Assembly: GCF_000969605.1 (NCBI RefSeq)
Contig: NZ_JZUE01000031.1
Location: forward strand, 1 to 58,671
DNA: 58,671 nucleotides
Source of the DNA: Aquincola tertiaricarbonis
GTDB taxonomy: Bacteria > Pseudomonadota > Gammaproteobacteria > Burkholderiales > Burkholderiaceae_C
Reading direction: 5' to 3'
Part shown: positions 23,355 through 31,400 of the stretch, one piece after another
How positions within the stretch are numbered: the stretch's first letter is position 1
How the letters are laid out: every line of letters begins with the position of its first letter
Translations under genes and position numbers: made by a program
Notes under the pieces: generated by a model
The model's input: the letters and a program-made list of their open reading frames with translations, nothing else
Told to the model about the DNA's origin: nothing
Database searches by the model: none

Positions 23355-24812
23355 ATGACCGCGCTGCTGCTGGCCCGCATCCAGTTCGGCTTCACCATCT
23401 CGTTCCACATCATCTTTCCGGCGCTGACCATCGGCCTGGCCAGCTACCTGGCGGTGCTGGAAGGCCTGTGGCTGCGCACCGGCCGCCGGGTGTACCTGGA
23501 CCTGTACCAGTTCTGGCTGAAGGTGTTCGCGGTGGCCTTCGGCATGGGCGTGGTCTCGGGCCTGGTGATGGCCTACCAGTTCGGCACCAACTGGAGCGCC
23601 TTCTCGCGCTTTGCCGGCAGCGTCACCGGGCCGCTGCTGGCCTACGAGGTGCTTACCGCCTTCTTCCTGGAAGCGGGTTTCCTGGGCGTGATGCTGTTCG
23701 GCCTGAAGCGCGTGGGGCCCGGCCTGCACTTCACCTCCACCGTGGCGGTGGCGCTGGGCACGCTGCTGTCGGCCACCTGGATCCTGGCTTCCAACAGCTG
23801 GATGCACACGCCGCAGGGCTACGAGATCATCGACGGCCGCGTGGTGCCCACCGACTGGTTGAAGGTCATCTTCAATCCCAGCTTTCCGTACCGTTTGCTG
23901 CACATGGTGGTGGCGGCCTACATCGCCACCGCATTGATGGTGGGCGGCGCTGCCGCCTGGCACCTGCTGCGCGGTCGCGACGACCTGCGCGTGCGCACCA
24001 TGTTCTCCATGGCCTTGTGGATGCTGCTGCTGGCCGCGCCCATCCAGGCGGTGATCGGCGACCAGCATGGCCTGAACACGCTGGAGCACCAGCCGGCCAA
24101 GCTGGCCGCCATCGAAGGCCACTGGGAGCGCACGCCGCCGGGCGAGGGCGTGCCGCTGGTGCTGTTCGGCTGGCCCGACATGCAGGCCGAGGCCACGCGC
24201 TGGAAGCTGGAGATACCGCGCCTGGGCAGCCTGCTGCTCACCCACAGCTGGGATGGCCAGATCCCCGCGCTGAAGGACTTCAAGCCCGAGGACCGGCCGA
24301 ACGCCACCGTGGTGTTCTGGACCTTCCGGCTGATGGTGGGCCTGGGCCTGCTGATGATCCTCCTGGCCGCCTGCGGCCTGCTGCTGCGCCGGCGCGGCCG
24401 CATCTACAACGCGGCCTGGTTCCTGCGCTTTGCGCTGCTGATGTCGCCCACGGGGCTGGTGGCCATCCTGGCCGGCTGGTTCACCACCGAGATCGGCCGC
24501 CAGCCCTGGGTGATCTACGGCGTCATGCGCACGGCCGATGCCGTCTCGCCCCAGCACGGCGTGGCCGAGGTGGGCTTCACGCTGGCGCTGTTCGTCGTGG
24601 TGTACCTGGCGGTGTTCGGCGCCGGCACGGCCTATGGGCTGCGCATCATCGGCAAGGGCCCGGAAGCCGGCGAGCCCGGCGTGGCCGAGGGCGGGCCGGG
24701 GCAGGACCGGCATCCGATGCGGCCGCTGTCGGCCGCGCCCGAAGGCGTGGACGCAGCGGGCGACCGCGCCGCGCCCGAGGCCGGGCCACCGGCCGGAGGG
24801 GGGCGCGGATGA
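23355..24812 (+). CDS. cioA: Cyanide-insensitive bd-type quinol oxidase, subunit I
   Basis: A 485-residue CydA/CioA subunit that oxidises quinol and reduces oxygen at the inner membrane. Axial heme ligands fit FGFTISFHIIFPALTIG and YRLLHMVVAAYI. GMGVVSGLVMAYQFGTNW and the GDQHGLNTLEHQPAKLAA segment are conserved. The quinol loop after that segment is short, which marks the CioA branch rather than E. coli CydA. About 40 hydrophilic residues extend the C-terminus. It is fourth-level downstream of a surface-sugar gene, an unusual operon partner. Confidence 0.95.
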   Translation: MTALLLARIQFGFTISFHIIFPALTIGLASYLAVLEGLWLRTGRRVYLDLYQFWLKVFAVAFGMGVVSGLVMAYQFGTNWSAFSRFAGSVTGPLLAYEVLTAFFLEAGFLGVMLFGLKRVGPGLHFTSTVAVALGTLLSATWILASNSWMHTPQGYEIIDGRVVPTDWLKVIFNPSFPYRLLHMVVAAYIATALMVGGAAAWHLLRGRDDLRVRTMFSMALWMLLLAAPIQAVIGDQHGLNTLEHQPAKLAAIEGHWERTPPGEGVPLVLFGWPDMQAEATRWKLEIPRLGSLLLTHSWDGQIPALKDFKPEDRPNATVVFWTFRLMVGLGLLMILLAACGLLLRRRGRIYNAAWFLRFALLMSPTGLVAILAGWFTTEIGRQPWVIYGVMRTADAVSPQHGVAEVGFTLALFVVVYLAVFGAGTAYGLRIIGKGPEAGEPGVAEGGPGQDRHPMRPLSAAPEGVDAAGDRAAPEAGPPAGGGRG

Positions 24813-25822
24813 TGGACGGCCTGGACCTGCCGCTGGTGTGGGCCGGCATCATCCTCTTCGGGGTGATGATGTACGTGGTGATGGACGGCTTCGACCTGGG
24901 CATCGGCATCCTCTTTCCCTTCTTCGACGAGAAGGAGGACCGCGACGTGATGATGAACACCGTCGCCCCGGTGTGGGACGGCAACGAGACCTGGCTGGTG
25001 CTGGGCGGTGCCGGGCTGCTGGCGGCGTTTCCGCTGGCCTACGGCGTGATCCTCAGCGCCTTCTACCTGCCGCTGATGCTGATGCTCATCGGCCTGGTGT
25101 TCCGGGGCGTCGCCTTCGAATTCCGCATGAAGGCGCGTGCCGGCAAGCGCCGCATGTGGGACCAGGCCTTCATCGGCGGCTCGGTGGCCGCCACCTTCTT
25201 CCAGGGCGTGACGCTGGGCGCCTTCCTCGACGGCGTGCCGGTGGTGGAGGGCGAATTCGCCGGCGGTCCGCTGGACTGGGTGTCGCCCTTCGCGCTGTTC
25301 ACCGGCGTGGCGCTGATGGTGGCCTATGCGCTGCTGGGCGCCACCTGGCTGGTGATGAAGACCGAGGGCCCGTTGCAGCAGCGCATGCGGCAGCTGGGCC
25401 AGTGGCTCACCTGGGCACTGCTGGCGGTGATCGTGGCCATCAGCATCTGGACGCCGCTGGCGCATGACGCCATCGCCCAGCGCTGGTTCCAGTGGCCGCA
25501 GCTGCTGTGGTTCTCGCCGGTGCCGGTGCTGGTGGGCCTGTGCACCTGGGCGCTGCTGCACAGCCTGCGCGGCGAGGGCCATGCACGGCCCTTCCTGCTG
25601 ACGCTGGCGCTGCTGTTCCTGGGCTACAGCGGCCTGGCCATCAGCCTGTGGCCGCATGTGGTGCCGCCGGACATCACCCTGTGGCAGGCCGCCGGGCCCG
25701 ACGAGAGCCTGGGCTTCGCGCTGGTGGGCGCAGTGGTCATCCTGCCGCTGGTGCTGGCCTACACGGGCTTTGCCTACTGGGTGTTCCGCGGCAAGGTGAG
25801 GGCTGGCGATGGCTACCACTGA
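24809..25822 (+). CDS. cioB: Cyanide-insensitive bd-type quinol oxidase, subunit II
   Basis: A 337-residue CydB/CioB subunit with about eight or nine membrane helices. Recognisable pieces are VVMDGFDLGIGILFPF, NTVAPVWDGNETWLVLGG and FRGVAFEFRMKA. It stabilises subunit I and completes the oxidase. The first ATG at 24809 overlaps the cioA stop; a second ATG follows immediately at 24812 and is an equal candidate. The 3' end overlaps the small DUF2474 gene by 14 bp. Confidence 0.96.
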   Translation: MMDGLDLPLVWAGIILFGVMMYVVMDGFDLGIGILFPFFDEKEDRDVMMNTVAPVWDGNETWLVLGGAGLLAAFPLAYGVILSAFYLPLMLMLIGLVFRGVAFEFRMKARAGKRRMWDQAFIGGSVAATFFQGVTLGAFLDGVPVVEGEFAGGPLDWVSPFALFTGVALMVAYALLGATWLVMKTEGPLQQRMRQLGQWLTWALLAVIVAISIWTPLAHDAIAQRWFQWPQLLWFSPVPVLVGLCTWALLHSLRGEGHARPFLLTLALLFLGYSGLAISLWPHVVPPDITLWQAAGPDESLGFALVGAVVILPLVLAYTGFAYWVFRGKVRAGDGYH

Positions 25823-25958
25823 CCCGCACGAAGCACCGCCGCGCTGGGGCCGGCGGCTGGCCTGGCTGGCCGGGTTGTGGCTGGCCAGCGTGGCCACCCT
25901 AGGCCTGCTGGCGTGGTTGCTGGGCTGGGTGCTGCAGGCCGTGGGGCTGCAGCGCTGA
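25809..25958 (+). CDS. DUF2474 single-helix protein (CydX-like accessory subunit)
   Basis: A 49-residue protein, MATTDPHEAPPRWGRRLAWL..., with one membrane helix at about residues 17-44 and a basic WGRRL entry. This is the DUF2474 pattern found immediately after cioB in many proteobacteria. It probably plays the role that CydX/CydH plays in E. coli cytochrome bd, namely stabilising the oxidase. It overlaps the end of cioB, so translation is coupled. Codon spacing and the immediate TGA at 25956 fit a true gene. Confidence 0.85.
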   Translation: MATTDPHEAPPRWGRRLAWLAGLWLASVATLGLLAWLLGWVLQAVGLQR

Positions 25959-25982
25959 GTGCTGGTCGCGCGGCCTTGCACG

Positions 25983-25997
25983 GGAACGGCGTTTGCT
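25983..25997 (+). promoter_or_regulatory. Sigma-54-like element for the low-complexity protein and GT2 genes
   Basis: GGAAC-GGCGT-TTGCT lies 33 bp before the GTG start at 26031. The -12 part TTGCT is canonical. Confidence 0.68.
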
Positions 25998-26030
25998 CCT
26001 TGGCCCAGGCCACAACAACAGGAGCCTCCC

Positions 26031-26543
26031 GTGAACGACCAGACCGATCCCACGCAGAAGTCCACACCCACGGGCCCCGGCAGCTCCGCCAGCCCCGGCA
26101 GCCTGAGCGCAGGCGCGAGTACCGGCAGCGAGTCGGTTTCCGGCACGGGCACGGGTACGGGCACCAGCGCCGGCAGCACCGGCACCGGCAACGGCGGCTC
26201 CGGCAGCGGCACGAGCGGCAGCTCCAGTACAGGCAGCTCCAGCACCGGCGCCGGCTCCAGCGCCGGCTCCGCCAGCGCCCCCAGCCTGGGCGCCAAGATG
26301 GGCTCCAGCAGCGGATCGGACACCGGCAGCGGCTACGGCGGCAGCAGCCCGTCTCGCAACGACTATTCCTCCTCCGCCGGCGACGAGCCCTCCTTCGACG
26401 GCACGGCCGCCTCGCTGGAGAGCCTGCCCATCGGCGAGGCCATGCACGAGATGCTGGAGATGACGCGCCAGCTGGTGCGTGAGCATCCGCTGGCCGCTGT
26501 GGCGGCCGGCGTGCTGGTGGGCATGGTGCTCGGCCGGCGTTGA
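26031..26543 (+). CDS. Ser/Gly/Thr-rich low-complexity protein with a DUF883-like C-terminal anchor
   Basis: A 170-residue protein. Residues ~10-118 are almost only Ser, Gly, Thr and Ala, e.g. SGTGTGTGTSAGSTGTG. Residues ~128-170 read ESLPIGEAMHEMLEMTRQL then VREHPLAAVAAGVLVGMVLGRR, which matches the end of the ElaB/YqjD (DUF883) family: an amphipathic helix then a glycine-zipper membrane anchor. The start is GTG at 26031, chosen for the GGAG 6 bp before it and because the frame upstream is not conserved in style. It could tether something to the inner membrane on a flexible arm (inference). The next gene overlaps by 4 bp (TTGA). Confidence 0.7.
   Translation: MNDQTDPTQKSTPTGPGSSASPGSLSAGASTGSESVSGTGTGTGTSAGSTGTGNGGSGSGTSGSSSTGSSSTGAGSSAGSASAPSLGAKMGSSSGSDTGSGYGGSSPSRNDYSSSAGDEPSFDGTAASLESLPIGEAMHEMLEMTRQLVREHPLAAVAAGVLVGMVLGRR
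26080..26375 (+). repeat. Low-complexity coding tract (AGC/GGC/ACC codons)
   Basis: An irregular run of Ser, Gly and Thr codons encodes the flexible arm of the protein at 26031-26543. It is degenerate, not an exact tandem repeat, and is prone to length variation. Confidence 0.7.
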
Positions 26544-27769
26544 TCGACTTCACGCCGCCGCGCGAGAAATTGCGGGCGTGCGTGATCGTGCCGGTGCGCA
26601 ACGAGGCGCAGCGGTTGCCTGCCACGCTGCAGGCCCTGGCCGGGCAGACCGACGCACCCCCTTACGAGGTGCTGGTGCTGGCCAACAATTGCAGCGACGA
26701 CAGTGCTTCGATCGTGCGTGCGTTCGCGCGGCTTCATCCGCATGTCAACCTCCAGGTGTGCGAGGTCACGCTGCCGCCCCCCCAGGCCAACGTGGGCCAT
26801 GCCCGCCGGCTGCTGATGGAGGAAGCCTGCCGCCGCCTCACCTGGAGCGGCCAGCGCGGCGCCTTCATCGCCAGCACCGACGGCGACACCCGCGCGGCGC
26901 CCGACTGGCTGCGCCATACCGCGCGCGAAATCGACGCCGGCGCCGATGCCGTGGGCGGTCGCCTGCTGGCCGAAGGCGATGCCGAGGCCGATGCCGATGC
27001 CGACGAGCCGTCCGAGGTGGCCCGGCTGCGCAAGCGATGGCAGCGCTGGGACACCGCCTACCGCCTGGCCTGCCAGAAGCTGGACAGCCTGCTGGACCCC
27101 GACGATGCCGACCCGTGGCCGCGCCACCACCAGCACTTCGGTGCCAGCCTGGCAGTGCGGGCCGATGCCTATCGCGCGGTGGGCGGCATGCCCGACGGCG
27201 TGCCCTGGCTGGAGGACGAGGCGCTGGTCACCGCGCTGCGTCGTGCCGACCGCCGCATCCGCCACAGCTGCGCCGTGCGGGTCATCACCTCCAGCCGGCG
27301 TGAAGGCCGGGTGGACGTGGGCCTGTCCTGGCAGCTGCGCGAATGGGACCGCCAGTCCCGCGAGCAGGGCGAGCTGCAGGTGGACGATCCGGCCGACCTG
27401 CATTGCCTGATCCTGGCCCGACACCAGCTGCGCGGCCTGTGGCGGCGCGGCTTCGTGGCGCCGCGCGGCGATGCGCAATGGGAGGCCCTGGCGCGCGTGC
27501 TGCGGCTGCCGGCCGACGGCCTGTGGCGCGATGCGCTGGAGGTCACCACCTTCGGCGCGCTGTGGCATGCGGTGGACGAGCAGCGCCGGGCCCGCGGCGT
27601 GCAGGCCTGCCGCCAGGTGCCGGTGCAGCAGGCGCTGGCCGAGCTGCGCCGCCTGATCGACGCGGCCACCCCGGCCGCCGGACGGGCCGGCCTGCCGCGG
27701 CGGCCGCCTCGGGGTCAGCGCGCGGGCGCGGCCTCGTGGTGCGCGCCGGCCGGGTCGTCGATCTGGTAG
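26540..27769 (+). CDS. Glycosyltransferase family 2
   Basis: A 409-residue GT2 enzyme. ACVIVPVRNEAQRLPATLQAL is the GT-A entry, STDGDTRAAPDW carries the metal-binding acidic motif, and GVPWLEDEALV is the probable catalytic-base region. Start is TTG at 26540 inside the preceding stop (TTGA overlap), a coupled start. The final ~18 codons overlap the convergent DUF1264 gene and look non-conserved. Donor and acceptor are unknown; several related GT2 proteins sit beside acyltransferase and deacetylase genes in Burkholderiales. Confidence 0.85.
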   Translation: MIDFTPPREKLRACVIVPVRNEAQRLPATLQALAGQTDAPPYEVLVLANNCSDDSASIVRAFARLHPHVNLQVCEVTLPPPQANVGHARRLLMEEACRRLTWSGQRGAFIASTDGDTRAAPDWLRHTAREIDAGADAVGGRLLAEGDAEADADADEPSEVARLRKRWQRWDTAYRLACQKLDSLLDPDDADPWPRHHQHFGASLAVRADAYRAVGGMPDGVPWLEDEALVTALRRADRRIRHSCAVRVITSSRREGRVDVGLSWQLREWDRQSREQGELQVDDPADLHCLILARHQLRGLWRRGFVAPRGDAQWEALARVLRLPADGLWRDALEVTTFGALWHAVDEQRRARGVQACRQVPVQQALAELRRLIDAATPAAGRAGLPRRPPRGQRAGAASWCAPAGSSIW

Positions 27770-28470
27770 GCCGGGCCCCGCTGCCAGGCATCGGCGGCGG
27801 GATGCACGGGCGGCGCGGGAATGTCGGCCCGCTCGGCCCGCTTGGCCGCGCTGTCGATGCCGAAGCGACGGTCGCGCTCCGCCACCCTCGCCGGGTCGAT
27901 CTGGCCATCGGCCGTGGCGCCCATCATCAGCTGCGGCACGCCCAGCGGCAGCGCCTTGTCGCGGTCGGTGTGCCAGGTGTGCCAGGTCTTGCCGTAGGTA
28001 TCGACCAGCTTGCGCATGAGGGCCCGCTCGGCCAGCTCGGGCACGCCTGGCAGGATCAGCTGGCCCGACTTCACCTCGTGCACATGGCTGTGCCACAGCC
28101 GCTGCTCGGTGGGCGGCAGGCCTTCATACAACCGGCGCGAGACGATGTACTCCACGCCCATCAGCTTGGCGTCGCGCACGTTGCCGTCGTAGATCACGCA
28201 CTGGATCACGTCCTCGTTGACGATGCTGCAGTAGTGGTGGGCTTCCATCTGGCCGGCCATGTGGCCGCTGTAGAAGTGGAAGCCGTCGAGGTAGGCATTT
28301 AGCGCATCCACCGGCGGCATGTCCTGCAGCGCGGCGGCACCGGCCTCCAGCAGCCGGGTGCTGGCAGCGGCCGGCGCACCGGGCGCCTGCACCGGCGAGC
28401 CGGTGTTCTCCGCGCCGCAGCCGGCCAGCAGCAGGCACAGGCACCAGGATGGAAATCGGGCTGTCTTCAT
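27715..28470 (-). CDS. DUF1264 lipoprotein (OBAP-like)
   Basis: A 251-residue exported lipoprotein: the signal sequence ends in the lipobox LLLAGC, with Cys18 as the acylated residue. The body matches DUF1264, a family shared with plant oil-body-associated proteins: LDGFHFYSGHMAGQMEAHHYC, QCVIYDGN, YIVSRRLYEGLPPTEQRLWHSH and HVHEVKSGQL. Function in bacteria is unknown. It overlaps the end of the large kinase gene by 4 bp (ATGA), so the two are co-transcribed from the sigma-54-like element at 32719. Confidence 0.88.
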   Translation of the reverse strand: MKTARFPSWCLCLLLAGCGAENTGSPVQAPGAPAAASTRLLEAGAAALQDMPPVDALNAYLDGFHFYSGHMAGQMEAHHYCSIVNEDVIQCVIYDGNVRDAKLMGVEYIVSRRLYEGLPPTEQRLWHSHVHEVKSGQLILPGVPELAERALMRKLVDTYGKTWHTWHTDRDKALPLGVPQLMMGATADGQIDPARVAERDRRFGIDSAAKRAERADIPAPPVHPAADAWQRGPAYQIDDPAGAHHEAAPAR

Positions 28471-31400
28471 GGGCCCTGCCGGAGCAGGGGACGTGCCGCG
28501 GCCACCAGCGCTTCCAGCGACAGCGGCTTGGCGATGTGCGCGTCGAATCCGGCCTCCGCCGCCCGCTGCGCATCGGCGGGCCGGCCGAAGCCGGTCACTG
28601 CGATGGCCGGCCACGACCGGCTGCGCTCGCGCCGGCGCAGCTCGCGCACCAGCTGGTGGCCGTCCATGCCCGGCATCGCGATGTCGGACACCACCAGGTC
28701 GAAGTCCTGGGATTCCGCCAGCGCCAGCGCCTGCGGCGCGCTCATCGCGGCGGCCACCTCGGCGCCTTCCATGCGCAGCAGCTCGGCCAGCACGTCCAGC
28801 GTGTCCGCGTTGTCCTCCACCAGCAGGATGCGGCGGCCGGCCAGCTCGTGCGGGCCGGCGCCCTCGTCGGCGGCACCGCTGCCGCTGTCCTCGCACAGCG
28901 GCAGCCAGACGGTGAAGCGGGAGCCGCGGCCACGGCCCTCCGAATGGCCTTCCACATGGCCGCCGTGCAGTTCGGTGAGCTGCTTGACCAGCGCCAGCCC
29001 GATGCCCAGCCCGCCTTCGCGCCGGGTGGAGGCGCGGTTGTCGCCCTGCTCGAACATGTTGAACATGGAGTCCATGAAGCCGGGCTCGATGCCGGGGCCG
29101 TTGTCCGTCACGTCCAGCCGCGCCAGTGCGCCTTCGCGCACCAGCGTCAGCCTCACCGCGCCGCCGGGCTGGGTGTACTTCACCGCATTGCTGGCCAGGT
29201 TCCAGACGATCTGCTCCAGCCGCACGATGTCCGCATGCACCACCATGTCCTGCACCTGCAGCGCCACCGCGATGTCCTTCTCGGCGGCCTGCGGGCTCAG
29301 CGCATCCACGATGCGCTCGACCACCGGCCGGTAGTCCACCGCCGCGCGTTCCAGCGAAAGCTTGCCCGTCTCCAGCCGAGAGAGGTCCAGCAAGTCGTCG
29401 ATGATCTGCGCCTGGCCCTTGACCGTCTTCCGGATGGTCTCGGCCGCGCGTGCCAGCGGCTCGCTGCCCAGCGCCTGCGGTGAACGGCGGATCAGCTCCG
29501 TGTTGATGAGCACCACGTTCAGCGGGTTCTTCAGCTCGTGCGACATCACCGCCAGGAACTCGCTGCGCAGCGAGTTGGCCGCCTGCAGCTGCGCGCGCAC
29601 CTGCTGCTCGGCCTGCAGCAGCTCGTCGCGCTGCCTTTCCAGCAGCTGGCGTTCGGTGAGGTCGCGGGCGATCTTGGCGAAGCCGCGCATCTCGCCATCG
29701 GTGAACGGGGTGGTGGTGCCGCTGCAGTACAGCCGCGTGCCGTCCTTGCGCTGGTGCCAGCGTTCGTCCAGCGCGCGGCCTTCCCGCAGCGCGGTGGCCA
29801 GCTCCCGCTCGGGCGTGCCGTCGCTGCGGTCCTCGGGCACGAACAGCAGCCGGAAGCTCTGGCCCAGCACCTCCTGGTCGGTGAAGCCGAACATCAGTTC
29901 GGCGCCCTTGTTCCAGGTGGTGATGAGGCCGTTCTCGTCCAGCGTCACGATGGCGTAGTCCCGCGTGTTCTCCGCCACCAGGCGCAGCCGTTCGTCGCGC
30001 GCGCGCAGCAGGTCCTGCGCGCGGCGGCGCTCGCTGATGTCGATGAAGTTGAGCACGGCGCCGTCGATGCGGTCCTCGTTCGTGCGGTAGGCCGAGATGC
30101 GCATCAGGTACCAGCGGCCCGCGTCGCTGCGCAGTTCGCGCTCCAGCGGCTGCAGCGTGCGCAGCACCTCCTCGATGTCGTCGGCCAGTCCGTCGTGCGA
30201 CAGGCGGTTGCTCAGGTCCAGCAGCGGCCGGCCGACGTCGCTGCCGAGGATGTTGAACACCTCGCGCGCCGGCGGCGTGAAGCGCTTGATGCGCAGCGCC
30301 CGGTCCACGAACACGGTGGCGATGTTCATCGACGCGATGAGGTTGCTCAGGTCGTCGTTGATCTTGGCCATCTCGTCCACCTTGGCCTTGAGCTCGTAGT
30401 TGACGGTGACCAGTTCCTCGTTCACGGACTGCAGTTCCTCCTTGCTCGACTCCAGCTCCTCGGCGGCAGAGCGCATCTCCTCGTTCATCGACTGCAGCTC
30501 CTCGTTCGAGGCGCGCAGCTCCTCGGTGGAGATCACCGATTCGCCGATGCTGCCGGTGAGTTCGGCCTGCAGCCGCGCCACCTCGGCCTGCAGGATCCGA
30601 AGCTCGGGGTCGGGTGCCTCGCCCACGCTTTCCGGCAGCGCCAGCGCCAGGTCCACTTCCTCGAACACCACCAGCATCGTGCGGGCCGGGCTGGCGGCGC
30701 CCGCGGCTGCGGCGGTGACGGACGCCGGCCGGGTGACGTCGGGCACCACCGTCATCTGCAGGGCCACGGCGGGGCCTTCGCGCCGCGGCAGGGGCACCGG
30801 CCGCGCGGCCACGCGGCGGCCCGTCTGCCCGGCATGCAGCAGCGCCGTGCGCAGCGGCGGCGCCAGCTCCGGCAGCACCAGGGCCAGCAGGTTGCTGGTC
30901 AAGGCGCCCGAGGTCAGCCGCAGGTAGCGGCCCACGCCGCCCGACAGGTGCAGCACCATGTGGTGGTTGTCGATCACCACGCTGTGGCGCGCATGCTGTT
31001 CCAGCAGGCGCAGGTGCAGGCGCTCCAGCGGCGCCATTGGCGGCGGCTGGTTGGCCTGCGCCGGCATGGCGCCGGCAGCGCTGTTGCTGCGCAGCGCCGG
31101 CAGGTCGAACTTGCGGCGCTGCACCGGCGCTGCACGGTAGATGCGGTGCTTCTTGTCCACCAGCTGGAACAGCCCCGGCGCGGATTCGGCCGTCTCCGCG
31201 CTGCCCAGGAAGAGCAGCCCGCCGGGCCGCAGCGCGAAATGGAACACCTCCAGCACCTGGGCCTGCACCTCGCGTTCCAGGTAGATCAGCACGTTGCGGC
31301 AGGCGATCAGGTCCAGCCGCGAGAAGGGCGGGTCGTGCAGCACGTTGTGGCGGCAGAACATGATCTGCTCGCGCAGCGGCTTGCGCACGCGGTAGGCATC

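Noticed and set aside
26080..26375. Ser/Gly codon run as a possible CRISPR or tandem repeat array.
   Set aside because: Units are irregular, no spacer pattern exists, and the tract is in frame within a gene with a conserved C-terminus.
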